From NCBI GenBank assembly GCA_946902875.1, contig OX336345.1, forward strand, positions 9,827,395 through 9,891,394: DNA of 64,000 nt, written 5' to 3'. Position numbers and translations under genes: made by a program. Every line of letters starts with the position of its first letter. Position 1 is the first letter of the stretch. The notes below the pieces were generated by a model that saw nothing but the letters and a program-made list of their open reading frames with translations, was not told the origin of the DNA and searched no databases. Origin of the DNA: Nematopogon swammerdamellus. Taxonomy: Eukaryota; Arthropoda; Insecta; Lepidoptera; Adelidae. This document shows, one piece after another, positions 44,236-55,504 of the stretch.

Positions 44236-44700
44236 GGCCGTCTTAGGCCATGCAGGGGTCCTTGGGCACAAAACTATTTGGGGCCCTCTTTAGAAAGAAA
44301 AAATGTGAATAAAAAAACAATAATACAAAAGTATTCTTTTTGAGCTGTAATTTTAAAATAGATCTATTAGGACCCAAAAATCGGTTTTCACTTTAAATCT
44401 TTATTAAAAAGTATTAATACACATATATATCATGATAAAAGCACGTTATTAGGTATACACATTACTAGAGCGAGTTTAAATTTGTTTTACAATAAATTAA
44501 ATGCCCTTTTTACATAAAAAATAGTGATTTTTTTTAGCTTACGGGGCAATTTTTCCGATGTACTCTCATTGTTAACACAACTACGTCCAAAAAAAACATT
44601 TATTTAACTAATTTTGTTTTAATGTCTTTGTTAAACTTATGGGAAGCCACTGAATATCCATTGAAGCCTTAATATTGTACCGTTTAATTCTTTCACTTTA
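44236..44700. other. No recognised feature
   Basis: AT-rich; includes AGGGCCGTCTTAGGCCATGC, TTGGGGCCCTCTTTAG; no ORF. Confidence 0.35.
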
Positions 44701-44820
44701 TCCATACTAATATTATAAATTCGAAAGTAACTCTGTTGTCTGTCTGTCTGTCTGTCTGTCTGTTACCTTTTCACGCCTAAACCGCTGAACAGATTTCGAT
44801 AAAATATTGCATGGAGATTA

Positions 44821-45720
44821 ATTGCATCCTGAGGAAGGACATAGGCTACCTTTTGTCCCAAAAAACAACCTTTAAGGGGTTGAAATAGGGGATGAAAGTT
44901 TGTATGGGGAATCCAGCATTTCTCAAGTTAGAGATATGAAAATTCATATTTAGGCTTTTGGTATGAAATAAAGAGTTACGTGTTTCAGCGTTTTTGCTAA
45001 ATCAACCCTTAAATTAAAATAGGGGATGATTTCAAAATTATATTTTAGGATTTTATAAAATTTAGTACGGAGATGAATTGCATCCTGAGGAAGGATATAG
45101 GCTACCTTTTGTCTCAAAAAACAACCCTTAAGGGGGTGAAATAGGGGATGAAACATTGTATGGGGAATCCAGCATTTCTCAAGTTGGAGATATGAAAATT
45201 CATATTTAGGCTTTTGGTATGAAATAAAGAGTTACGTTTTTCAGCGTTTTTACTAAATCAACCCTTAAATTAAAATAGGGGATGATTTCAACATTATATT
45301 TAAGGATTTTATCAAATTTCGTACAGAGATGAATTGCATCCTGAGGAAGGACATAGGCTACCTTTTGACTCAAAAAACAACCCTTAAGGGGGTGAAATAG
45401 TGGATGAAAGTTTATATGCGGAATCCAGCATTTCTCAAGTTAGGGATATGACAATTCATATTTAGGGTTTTGGTATGAAATAAAGAATTACGTGTTTCAA
45501 CGTTTTTGCTAAATCAACTGTTAAATTAAAATAGGGGGTGATTTCAAAATTATATTAAAGGATTTTATAAAATTTTGTACGGAGATGAATTGCATCTTGA
45601 GGAAGGACATAGGCTACCTTTTGTCTCAAAAAACAACCCATGAGGGGGTGAAATGGGGGGGGGGGGGGGGGGGGGGGGTGAAAGTCTGTATAGGAGTGTC
45701 GGTTTTTTTAAAGGTAGGAA
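44821..45720 (+). repeat. 256-bp tandem repeat, about 3.5 units
   Basis: ATTGCATC(C/T)TGAGGAAGGA recurs at 44821, 45077, 45333 and 45589, an exact period of 256. Units carry GGCTACCTTTTG, GGGGTGAAATAG and AATCCAGCATTTCTCAAG. Confidence 0.93.
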
Positions 45721-45805
45721 CTTGAAAATCATAATTCTAGCTACTCATCATAAATACATAATTGTTTCAGGGATTTACAATTTAAAGGGGGGGGGGGGGG
45801 GGGGT
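45654..45805 (+). repeat. Two poly(G) runs
   Basis: Uninterrupted G runs near 45654-45678 and 45788-45803 inside the Helitron. Lengths may be affected by sequencing. Confidence 0.85.
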
Positions 45806-45825
45806 AATTTGGGGTGACAGTGGCC

Positions 45826-47370
45826 TTGCCCTTAGTTATGTTCTTTCGTTACTTAGTTACTTACTTTTTCGAGAACGTTTACCGTCTTCCTGAACGCAGC
45901 TCGGCCTTCGACCTCGCCCTTAATTACTTACTGTCTTAGAGATGGTTTATTGTATTCCAGAAAGCAGCTTAGCCTGCAGCCTCGCCGTTAGTTACTTACT
46001 TTATTTAAAAGGTTTATCGTTTACCTAAACGCAGCTCGGCCTTCGGCCTCGCCCATAGTTACTTACTTTAATCGAGAAGGTTTTTCCTCTTCCTGAACGC
46101 AGCTCGGCCTTCGTCCTCACCCATAGTTTATACTTACTTTCACCGAGAGGGTTTATAGTCTTCCTGAAAGCAGCTTGGCCTTCGGCCTCGCCCTCAGTTA
46201 CTTACTTTCTTCGAGAAGGTTTATAGTCTTCCTGAACGCAGCTCGGCCTTCGGCCTCACCCTCAGTTACTTACTTTCTTCGAGAAGGTTTATCCTCTTCC
46301 TGAACGCAGCTCGGCCTTCGGCTTCGCCCGTAGTTACTCACTGTCTACGAGGATTTTTATCGTCTTCCTGAACGCAGCTCGGCCTTCGGCCTCGCCCTTA
46401 GTCACTTACTTTCATCGATAAGGTTTATAGTCTTCCTGAAAGCAGCTCGGCCTTCGGCTTCGCCCTTAGTTACTTACTTTCATCGATAAGATTTATAGTC
46501 TTCCTGAACGCAGCTCGGCCTTCGGCCTCGCCCTCAGTTACTTACTGTCTTCGAGAAGGTTTATGGTCTTCCTGAACGCAGCTCGGCCTTCGGCCTCGCC
46601 CTTAGTTACTTACTTTCATCGATAAGGTTTATAGTCTTCCTGAACGCAGCTCGGCCTTCGGCCTCGCCCTTAGTTACTTACTTTCTTCGATAAGGTTTAT
46701 AGTCTTCCTGAACGCAGCTCGGCCTTCGGCCTCGCCCTCAGTTACTTACTGTCTTCGAGAAGGTTTGTGGTCTTCCTGAACGCAGCTCGGCCTTCGGCCT
46801 CGCCCTTAGTTACTTACTTTCATCGATAAGGTTTATAGTCTTCCTGAACGCAGCTCGGCCTTCGGCCTCGCCCTTAGTTTCTTACTATGTTCGAGAAGGT
46901 TTATTGTTTTCCTTAACGCAGCTCGGCCTCCGGCCTCGCCCTCAGTTGCTTACTTTCTTCGAGAAGGTTTATGGTCTTCCTGAACGCAGCTCGGCCTTCG
47001 GCCTCGCCCTTAATTATTTACTTTCTTAGAGATGGTTTATCGTCTTCCTGAACGCAGCTCGGCCTTCGGCCTCGCCCTTAGTTACTTACTTTCATCGATA
47101 AGGTTTATAGTCTTCCTGAACGCAGCTCGGCCTTCGGCCTCGCCCTTAGTTACTTACTTTCATCGATAAGGTTTATAGTCTTCCTGAACGCAGCTCGGCC
47201 TTCGGCCTCGCCCTTAGTTACTTACTTTCTTCGAGAAGGTTTATAGTCTTCGTGAACGCAGCTCGACCTTCGGCCTCGCCCTTAGTTTCTTGCTATGTTC
47301 GAGAAGGTCTATGGTTTTCCTGAACGCAGATCGGCCTTTGGCCTCGCCCATAGTTACTTACTGTCTTCTT
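45826..47370 (+). repeat. 68-bp minisatellite, about 22 units
   Basis: Unit: CTTCCTGAACGCAGCTCGGC, CTTCGGCCTCGCCCTTAG and TTACTTACTTTC.TCGA plus AAGGTTTATAGT. I count 22 copies, most nearly identical in the middle and more diverged at both ends. Each contains the palindrome CGGCCTTCGGCC-type hairpin. Confidence 0.93.
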
Positions 47371-47599
47371 TGAAATACGAATTTCACGCGAGCGGAGCCG
47401 CGGGCTCAGCTAGTATATATATATATATTTTTAAATTAAATACTAACAACTTTTTGTTGTAAGTACACACATATTTTATTAATAACAATAAAAAAAGCGA
47501 AAAAATTTTATGTTCGCTTCAGCGCGTCAGTCTATAGTTGCTATGACAACGCGCGTCAGATAACAATATATCGTTGCTATGACAACGCTCAATACATGA

Positions 47600-47890
47600 C
47601 ATCTCAAAGTTCTGCAAAATGAATGTAGGGTTCCGTAACAAATGCATGTCTGTCCGTTCTACTAAATTTAACATTTATTTCAAAATGAATGTAGGGTCCC
47701 GTAACAAATGCATGTCTGTCCGTTCGACAAAATTTTACAATTTTCAACCAAGGTCCTTCGACGGTTATTTTATAATAAAAGTAGGGTTCCGTAACACGTT
47801 TATGTCTGTCCATTCTACTAAGTTCTGCAAAATGAATGTAGGGTTCCGTAACAAATGCATGTCTGTCCGTTCTACTAAATTTAACATAAT
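47600..47890 (+). repeat. Short tandem repeats around GTAGGGTTCCGTAACAAATG
   Basis: AAAATGAATGTAGGGT(T/C)CCG, TAACAAATGCATGTCTGTCC and GTTCTACTAAATTTAACA occur in four irregular copies (about 47617, 47684, 47780, 47829). The frames read through them on both strands are repeat artefacts. Confidence 0.85.
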
Positions 47891-47964
47891 TTTTTTTTAA
47901 GCAATGTTACGGTGTTGTTTTCACTTCTGCCGGCACTCCCGGAGTGCACCTGAGGCTTTTTTTT

Positions 47965-48170
47965 CGTCTCGGAGAGCTCCGTAGCCACGGCCTGCACCCG
48001 CCGCCGCCGGCGCGCTTGGAGGCTTGTCTCCCGCGCCGCCGCCGGTGGTATTACCGTTTTTATTTAATGTTTTTTATTAATTTTGTGTATTTTTAATACT
48101 TTTTATAGTTATAATATATGTAAAAATTAATATAAATGTATTATATAAAAATGTGAATTAAAGAAAATAA
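47965..48170 (+). repeat. GC-rich repeat E, copy without Transib 3
   Basis: CTCGGAGAGCTCCGTAGCCA through CGCGCCGCCGCCGG and TATTACCGTTTTTA to AAAATTAATATAAATGTATT. It corresponds to both flanks of Transib 3 and has no insertion at the CGCCG run (about 48034-48042). Confidence 0.7.
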
Positions 48171-49365
48171 ATAATAATTATTATTAATAGCTATCTTTAA
48201 ATAAAATGATAGAGTTCGAGCAGAAATTGCCTTTAGTTGCCATGCGTTAAGATGAAGAAAGAATGCAAACGTTCTTCGAGTCTGTGTTTGTTTGCGGATC
48301 TTTTCCTAAATCTATTCTATTCTATTCTTTTATTAATGTCAATATAGGAATTGAATTTATTTGTTTAATGTAACTCATTTTATATTTCTATTCTAACGCA
48401 ATCAAATTATCCTAAAAAAAAATTCTCATATATTTGAAAGGAAAGCTACATTATAGTCGAAGATGGTGAAATGGGCCGTACGTCGCAAATTGCTTCAGAT
48501 CGTCAGATCAATTCGTCGTATATGTGAGATTTTCATAAATCGCCCCTTAGGTACCAGTGGCGATTCCTGATGCTGAGTATTGGGTTGGCTCTGGCTAAGG
48601 AATCAGATTCATCCATACCAGGTCCATACCTATATAACGGAATATATGCAGTATGCAGCTATCAACTCACATACGCACACACAACACACCTAGCAATAAG
48701 TCGCTAAATGCGCTACCCGCTGCGCCAACTCGAAAGGCTGATCAGCGGTGCGCTGTGTGCCTTGATGTGTGTCATTCGTCGCCCGCATTTGACGTGCACG
48801 AAATTTCAAATTATGTCCCGGGATTGACGTTTTATCGTTTTATCTTATTCATCGTGGGTTATATAATAAATAATAAAGCCCCGATATTTTTTCACATTTG
48901 TTTTTCTTAATACTTCGACATTAATGGTGGCATTCATTTTATTTGGTTTGGCGGCGCCAATCTAGCCAACTTAAAGGAATCGCCACTGTTAGGTACCTAA
49001 GACCGCAATCAAGAATAACGAGTAGATAGATGTGTTTGTTTGTTGCACCACGCAACGCACTAGCTGGAAGTTTCCGGCGATGAGAGATGATTAAAATAAG
49101 ATGCTCTCATTATGCACAATATTTGCAGATTGGTCACGCGGTTACTCATCGCGTGTCGCCCAAACATCTCTTATCATTATCATTATCACCCTGAGTTAAG
49201 TGCAGGCTTATAATGAAGACAAAGTCTTGAAATATGTTCTTTACTGAATAATAACGACGCCGCGAGAAGATTATACAGGATGTCACAGATTGAGCGCATA
49301 GTATTACCACCACACGATTTCTTAGCTCATAATAAGCTACAAACAATTTTATTATAATTTTTCGG
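48171..49365. other. No recognised feature
   Basis: Unique-looking sequence. The frame at 48653-48910 lacks domain or splice support. Confidence 0.35.
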
Positions 49366-49369
49366 TTTC

Positions 49370-50055
49370 CGAACCCTACGGATGCGGAAACCTATTTATT
49401 ACTAAGCCTACGCCGACTGTGCGACTGTTCGTGTTTTTAGTTTTTTTCTCTATCGTAAAAACGGTAATACATACAAGCGTCTAACTTGGTGTGATTACAG
49501 TGCAAAGTCTAATAATAATAAAAACAGGCTCGCGGACCGAGGTTTCCTTGACTTGTACTTGAGTTTTCCTGATCCGTCTTATAGTTTCACGTTTTTCAGG
49601 ATTGTATGCGACATGGTGGGGTGCCCAAGAACGCTCTGTCGTGCAATAATGATATTTTTTTTAAATATAATTTTATGGAAATCAAGGAGTAAGTTGCTAA
49701 GTAATCCAAATAATATACGGAAGCCTATTACTAAGTCTACGCCGTCCGTCTGTCTGTCCGCGAGCTGTTCTGTATCTTTAGAACCGTAATACGTAGTCGG
49801 TTGAATTTTTCACAGAATATGTTTTATTATGACGAATATAACAACAAATAATAAAAAAAAGAAAATAGTAAAAATTAAGGGGGGCTCCCATACAACAAAC
49901 GTCCGAAAAATCGATTAGTCACACTACTGAATAATAGATGGCGCCACAGGCTTTTATACATTGCATTGTTGAAAGACAAAAGATAGGCGGATAATAGCGG
50001 ATAGATACGGAAACCTCCGTGCGCGAGTAAAACTCGCACTTAACAGATTTTTAAT
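49370..50055 (-). repeat. Repeat family A, two degenerate minus copies
   Basis: TTACTAAGCCTACGCCGACT near 49400 and a fuller copy from TATTACTAAGTCTACGCCGT (near 49726) to GCGCGAGTAAAACTCGCACT (near 50020). Confidence 0.65.
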
Positions 50056-50193
50056 ACATCTTGAGCCCAATCAATTTAAATCGACGCCGAATATATTTCT
50101 GAACAAAATGGCGTTTTTTAACTAAACTTACACATTTTTAATTAAACTGAACTGAAAATCCTCTTTCACAGGACAACCAGATAGGTATATATA

Positions 50194-51024
50194 CAGGGTG
50201 TTCGGCACATCGACCGACAAATTTATCTTGCAGGTAAGTGGGGTCATTCATTAGCAACGTTTTGACCCATGATACCTTGTGTCAGATGTCACGTGGTATC
50301 GAGATACGATTTTTTTTCTTTATTTTTGAAAATTACCAAAATCCCAGCTTTAAACCGTTGTAACTTTTTTGTTATTGATTGTATCAGCACGAAATTAAAT
50401 TTATTGAATTTTACGATGAACAGAACGACAGCACGGGCACTAATCGGTGGTAGCTTCCCGTATTGAGAGCGTTTTCGGGAGCATTTTCAAATTTAGAACA
50501 TGTACCGGACGCGCGGGCACTCTTGCAAATTATCCCTAATTTTGTCGTTCTTTTCTGTCTCTGTGCCTAATTTTGGCCACATAGTCAATTATTTGTATGA
50601 CATATGGTATACCGTTGGAAAGGGCGTAAACTAGCGAACTTTTTAAAAGAAAATGAAGTTATCAATTGCTGTCAGTTTTTTTTAATGAATTAAGAAATTT
50701 AGATTCTGTTGTATTTTTATTCGTTCTCGGGACTTTGGGAGGTCATAAGACCTTTTCATGGTATTAACTTCATCAAATAATATTTTTTTATAGAACAAGG
50801 ATACATCGCAAAATTCAATAAATTTTATTTCGTGCTGATAAAATCATAAACAAAAAAGTTAAAACGGTTTAAAGCTGGGATTTTGGTAATTTTCAAAAAT
50901 AAAGAAAACAAATCGTATCTCGCTACCACGTGACATCTGACAAAAGGTATCATGAGTCAAAACGTTGCAAATGATCCCACTTACCTACAAAAAAATGTTG
51001 TCGGTCGATGTGCCGAACTTCCTG
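50194..51024. mobile_element. Inverted-repeat element, 0.2-kb arms
   Basis: Ends CAGGGTGTTCGGCACATCGA and its inverse (TCGATGTGCCGAACTTCCTG). Arms about 50194-50415 and 50812-51024 also share CAAAATCCCAGCTTTAAACC and CAGCACGAAATTAAATTTAT. The 0.4-kb loop has no recognisable gene. Superfamily and target duplication undetermined. Confidence 0.75.
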
Positions 51025-51060
51025 CATAAATAACAACAGGTGCACCAAGTATTATTTTCT

Positions 51061-51250
51061 TTCCTGAACCGGAAGCTGACATCGTTGGCTACATCACCTA
51101 CTGAACACCCGCGATGTCCTCTCATCACACCTCGGTGAACTAGGTGCCGTGGCAGTGGTTCCTTTATGTCGTGCCGGCTACAATGAAATGGACAGAAAAC
51201 ACAAACTATTTTCATAGTCGCTTCGACCGACCTTCGTTCAGAGGGTTGCT
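51061..51250 (-). repeat. SINE family D, degenerate
   Basis: GAAGCTGACATCGTTGGCTA, GTGCCGTGGCAGTGGTTCC and CGCTTCGACCGACCTTCG are diverged SINE body blocks. Confidence 0.65.
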
Positions 51251-51502
51251 GTGCTGTGGTAGGTACATAGGTACCTAAGTATGTTTAATTCATACTGCCC
51301 ACCTGATCGTAATAACATGTATTAGCTAATTGATATGGACTAGACAATATTGCACCTGTAGTTACTTAGTGAGTACACCACTGCCTCACTCAGTATAATT
51401 TCACTGCCAGCGGCCTTACTCACTACAAATTATATGCAAGCAACCATTGATCGAAGCAAGCAACCAACTTTAACCTCTCTAGCGTAGTTCGGATTCAGTC
51501 TT

Positions 51503-51700
51503 TACCTACTAGGTGGTAGGGTTTAAACGGACCGCATTGATACCACCGCACTGAATGAAAGATCGCTCGAAGCGGCTGTGTAAATAGTTCGTTCTTTCCT
51601 TTTCAACCATCGAGATTTCAGCGTAGCGGCACTACTAAAGGGAAGCACTGACATGGCATCTAGTTCACCAAGGCGTTATGGGCTGACAACGGGTGCAGTA
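51503..51700 (+). repeat. SINE family D, degenerate
   Basis: TACTAGGTGGTAGGGTTTAA, CACTGAATGAAAGATCGCTC, GAAGCACTGACATGGCATC and GTTATGGGCTGACAACG. Confidence 0.65.
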
Positions 51701-51983
51701 GGTAGGCTTGCCAGATCTGATGTTAGGCTTCCCAGGACATATCTACCACTTGCAGTACTTCATGAGGTGGAGAAATTAAAGACCAATATTTTTCTGTTTA
51801 TATAACATTTTTACGGCGAACTTTTAGTGTAATTTTTATAGCGAAAAACGTTAGTAAGGGACACACTTATTGTGTACACTCATACAATATCGGATTGTAT
51901 AATAATCGTATCGGCATCGATCGATTCCACTCCGTGCCGACTACTTTGCGTGACGTCAAGTCATATGCACGTGCACGTACATA

Positions 51984-52046
51984 ATGTACCTCGGAGGAAA
52001 TAGGACCTGCTTAGGAATAGGTCCTATTTCCCCCGAGGAGGTACAT
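51984..52046. repeat. Hairpin
   Basis: ATGTACCTCGGAGGAAATAG (then GACC) and GGTCCTATTTCCCCCGAGG (then AGGTACAT) are inverted around TGCTTAGGAATA. Confidence 0.75.
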
Positions 52047-52177
52047 ACATATTTTTCTTCTCAGGAAAAATTGCACTCTCCAGGACAAAATGACCCTTCG
52101 CTTGGGCCAGGGGTCATTGAAGCCTAGCTCGGGACAATCCCGGAAATCCCGGGCACTTGGCAAGCCTAACAGTAGGT

Positions 52178-52492
52178 TTTTTTTTATGGAAACTGACACG
52201 GTTGGCTACATCACCTACAACATCCGCGATGTCAGCCCATAACACCGGGTGTGCTTGGTGCTTCCCTTCAGTCGTGTCGGCTACACTGAACTGGACGGAA
52301 AACACAAACTATTTACATAGCTGTTTCGACCGACCTTTCATTCAGTGCGGTGGTACCAACCCGGGCGGGTGAAACCCTACCACCTAGTAATATAAGAAGG
52401 GAGTCATATCCCTTAGTCGCATTTTACGACATACAGGGGGAGAGATGCAGTGGGGTATTATTTTAAAGTACCGGCCCCACACGGTACAAGGT
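52178..52492 (-). repeat. SINE family D, variant head, full length
   Basis: On the plus strand the tail TTTTATGGAAACTGACACGG leads to CCTACCACCTAGTAATATAA, then GGGAGTCATATCCCTTAGTC, GCATTTTACGACATACAGGG and AAAGTACCGGCCCCACACGG: the same variant head as at 41597. Confidence 0.85.
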
Positions 52493-52499
52493 GATGTAG

Positions 52500-53610
52500 A
52501 GTAGACAACCATTCCATAAAAAAACGTAACGCTGCTGTAAAATTTGTCTATAGCCTATAGGTAGAGTTTGCGACATTGGCACTGTTTACAGCGTACCTAT
52601 TACTTCGTAGAGGAATAAACACTTTATGTAGGTAACTACTAACAGTAGACACGAAACTCTGAAAGTGCACTAATTAAGCAAATTAGTAAAATAAACATGA
52701 GGCTACCGTTCTATGGTTATCGCGCTATTATTAGGATTTGCATGTCAAAGCTCGTCTAAATGTGTAGCTAGGCTAGGTAGAGTCATATGATAATGAATAC
52801 CAGGCAGACAGAGCAACCGCCCACACGGTTTCTGAATCATATTTCTGCTATAGGTACCTCTCATGGAGGTACCAAGCCACGCGGGCGCGGCGGCCGGAGT
52901 CGTAGCTCCATGGTACCGCTACAACGTTTGACTGGACTGGTGAACCGGATATAAAAAACAAATTGTGGCAAGTTCAAGAGTAGTAAAACTACAAGCACAA
53001 TACATAATATAGAACAATAGTAATAACAGTAGTCGTAAGATTATTGTCCATCCATGGTCCATCCATTACATACACGACACACAACAGTACTCTTTTCTAT
53101 TCTGTGACACAACTTTGGTGCCGCCATCTAGTATCAAAGCTGTGATACTCTACTTCAATTAGTTGATCACAGATGGCATGATGGTGACTACAACATCAAA
53201 ATGTTTTTTATAGGAATTTCAAAACATTATTTTCACTGTTTTCATAATTAATTGATTAGGTATGTAAAATGTTAAACTTTTTGAATGATTTAACCTCGGT
53301 TTTAACACTCGTTACATACATGATCGCACATGATCACTCGCTACGCTATACCTACTCTGCCTTTTCTATACTTATCAAAACGGTTAAATAGGTATCTGCG
53401 GTGTTAAATTAACCTTTGATAATTTTTTTCTAATAAATTTTCTTATATTGATACCTAGCTTATTTGTTTTATTTTATATTATATTTCGTACTATTTCTTA
53501 TTTTATATTATATTATAACTAGCTTATCAGGCCGCTATATACTGTCGTTGTATAATAGAAGCTGGATAGAAGCTGAACGATTCACAAGGTGTTATTGTAG
53601 TCGTTGGATA
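52500..53610. other. No recognised feature
   Basis: AT-rich unique-looking DNA. Confidence 0.4.
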
Positions 53611-53621
53611 TTGGTTATAAG

Positions 53622-54363
53622 TAGGCTTACCATACGGTCCCGGTCAAACCGGGACGGTCACGGTTTAAGACCCCTGTCCCGGCGTCCCGGCCGGTTTGCG
53701 TCCCGGTCAAACTAAAGCTCAATTGGAGTGAAATCGAAAGAGCAGCAGAAAATATAAATAAAATGCAAAAACCTCCATCGAAAAACCAAATAGTGATTGA
53801 TGAGTTGTTTGACGAGGTGTCATTGGCAAAAGGATTTAAAAAAAATTCAAATGAAGCTGTTTTCTCAGATAAATGGGTCCAGCTCTTCACCGATTTTCAC
53901 ATGAAGCAAATTGAGGTCCCAAACCTTTAAAAAATCGTGGAGTTTGCTATGTGTCTACCCGGTACTTCAACGCCAGTAGAAATAATTTTTTCACAGATGA
54001 AAAAAATGTGGTCTGATGATCGAGGTAGGACGGAAGAAAGTGTTGTGAAAGCCTTGCTCATGTGTAAAATGAACTTTAATAACATGCACTGAGTTTTATG
54101 ACAAAATTAAGAATGACAAAAAAATTCTGAAACAAGTGCATTCCAGTGAAAAATACAAAGCAAGCGTGGGCGAATAATAGAACTGGGCGATTTTTTGTTG
54201 TTCTTTTTAGCCACTTAAGTATACTGTATGTAATTTCTTTAGTTAACATATAACATAATATTAATGCGTCTTTGGCTTTGTTCTTCGTAATTTTTATTCA
54301 TCCAAAATTTGCCTCTTGCTATTCAACGTGCCGGTTTGGCTCTTCATAATTATGGTAAGCCTA
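53622..54363. mobile_element. hAT transposon, internally deleted
   Basis: TIRs TAGGCTTACCATA and TATGGTAAGCCTA with an exact 8-bp duplication GTTATAAG (53614-53621, 54364-54371). Subterminal GGTCCCGGTCAAACCGGGAC hairpin. 742 bp, retaining only the end of the transposase gene. Confidence 0.88.
53764..54180 (+). pseudogene. hAT transposase C-terminal (dimerisation) fragment
   Basis: The frame from ATGCAAAAACCTCC gives FSDKWVQLFTDFHMKQIEVP, an in-frame TAA (near 53928), then VEFAMCLPGTSTPVEIIFSQ and DDRGRTEESVVKALLMCKMN. These are the hAT C-terminal dimerisation motifs (PGT...VE..FS, then R..E...KALL). After CAC TGA the similarity continues with more stops and a shift. Clearly dead. Confidence 0.75.
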
Positions 54364-54371
54364 GTTATAAG

Positions 54372-55250
54372 TTCGACTTTGGCGCGAGCAGGCAGAGCAA
54401 AGGAAAAGCTCGTAATTATCAATTTAGCTCGTATTTTTAAAAGCAGTGACTAATTTGGTAATAGGCATGTAATAGGTATCAAGGCGGAGTGGTGTGTTGG
54501 TTGGTGTGCGTGTGCCGTGTGGTAGCGAGATGGTCAGTGGCGCGTACAGTACATTACACAACCGCACTATAGAGAAGAGTGAGTCAGACAGACGTCACGC
54601 TCGCTTCCTCTGATGCGATGGATGGAACAAAAATATCGGCGAACTGAAGAACAGTTAGCTGTTTTACGTAACTAGGTACCTACTTGACGGCAGCATTTAC
54701 GTGATTCAGAAGTGCATTCAAGGAGAAATGGCATTAAAATAAAACATAATGTGCATGTTTATTTCATGTCACACAAGCGCGGACCGTTACAAGTTAAAAT
54801 AATCAATAGCAATTAAAAGGGATAAGCGATATCATTTATGAGATACCTACACCAGCAAACAAGTTACATGAATACGCGGTAAATAACGGTTACACGGCAA
54901 ATTAAAATAAGGTTACAGGAATAAGATACTTTCTTTCTCAAAGAAGTAAAATGCTCACTTTACTGTGTGTTGGAGCTTAGAAGAGCCAAGAGGTTAGATT
55001 CCGGATTTAGGTATAAATAATTCAGTGCGTTAGCGTTAGTTTCATCCAACCGCACCACCTGAAACGGCCCGAAACCAGCCGCGGCCTCAGTATTTCGATA
55101 CGGATCATTGAACGGACACACGCATTTGTGTACTTCGTGATTGCATATTTAGATCGCCAGGCAGTGACGACATGGGCATTCATTTTTTATTTTATAGTTT
55201 TAGCTGAATAAACGTTTTTCTTTCTTTCTTTCTTTCTTTTCTTTCATTAC
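54372..55250. other. No recognised feature
   Basis: Contains CTTTCTTTCTTTCTTT near 55220. Otherwise unassigned; possibly flanking or 3' sequence of the gene ending near 55255. Confidence 0.35.
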
Positions 55251-55275
55251 ATAATTAATTACACACGACGACTGC

Positions 55276-55281
55276 TTTATT
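55276..55281 (-). terminator. Polyadenylation signal AATAAA
   Basis: AATAAA on the minus strand (CCGAATAAAGCAG), about 135 bp after the candidate stop codon at 55414. Confidence 0.5.
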
Positions 55282-55413
55282 CGGTTTTCTATTGCCTTAA
55301 CCATGTGTAAATGTTCACAGCAGTTTTCAGAATATACCATTCGATACATATATTAGTTCTTTAACCCTATTACCATATGCACACGCGTAGAATCAATGCA
55401 CTCGTTACGCGTA

Positions 55414-55504
55414 CTAAAGTAGGTAGCGGCTAGCGGTCCCTAGGTGTGCCTTGGCGAACTCCTTGATGCCTTCTGCCAGTACGTAAGCTGCTTTGTAGTT
55501 TGTG
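55414..55504 (-). CDS. Candidate terminal coding exon of a host gene
   Basis: On the minus strand acceptor TTGACTATTTCAG at 55505 is followed by a frame that reads TNYKAAYVLAEGIKEFAKAH and about nine more residues to TAG (55416-55414). An AATAAA follows. The exon opens with one base of a split codon. That phase is compatible with the donor at 57360 of the long exon upstream (AG|C = Ser), so both may be one gene, possibly with further exons between. The helical, Ala/Lys-rich tail is not a family I can name. It might instead end a different gene. Confidence 0.5.

Larger units (their letters stand above)
44701..47413 (+). mobile_element. Non-autonomous Helitron carrying two tandem arrays
   Basis: The 5' end TCCATACTAATATTATAAAT at 44701 follows an A. 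The 3' end GAGCGGAGCCGCGGGCTCAG, then CTAG at 47413, precedes a T. The insertion between A and T, 5' TC, a short GCGG/CCGC hairpin and CTAG are Helitron hallmarks. The 2.7-kb interior is almost wholly tandem repeats (256 bp and 68 bp units) with no protein. It depends on RepHel from another element; whether the 4-9.6 kb protein can serve is unknown because that element's ends were not found. Confidence 0.82.

Noticed and set aside
45826..47370. Regular repeats resembling a CRISPR array
   Set aside because: Units are continuous 68-bp tandem repeats without unique spacers, inside a Helitron of an animal genome.
47604..47900. Paired frames of 69 and 93 codons
   Set aside because: Both follow the short tandem repeat GTAGGGTTCCGTAACAAATG and mirror each other; not genes.
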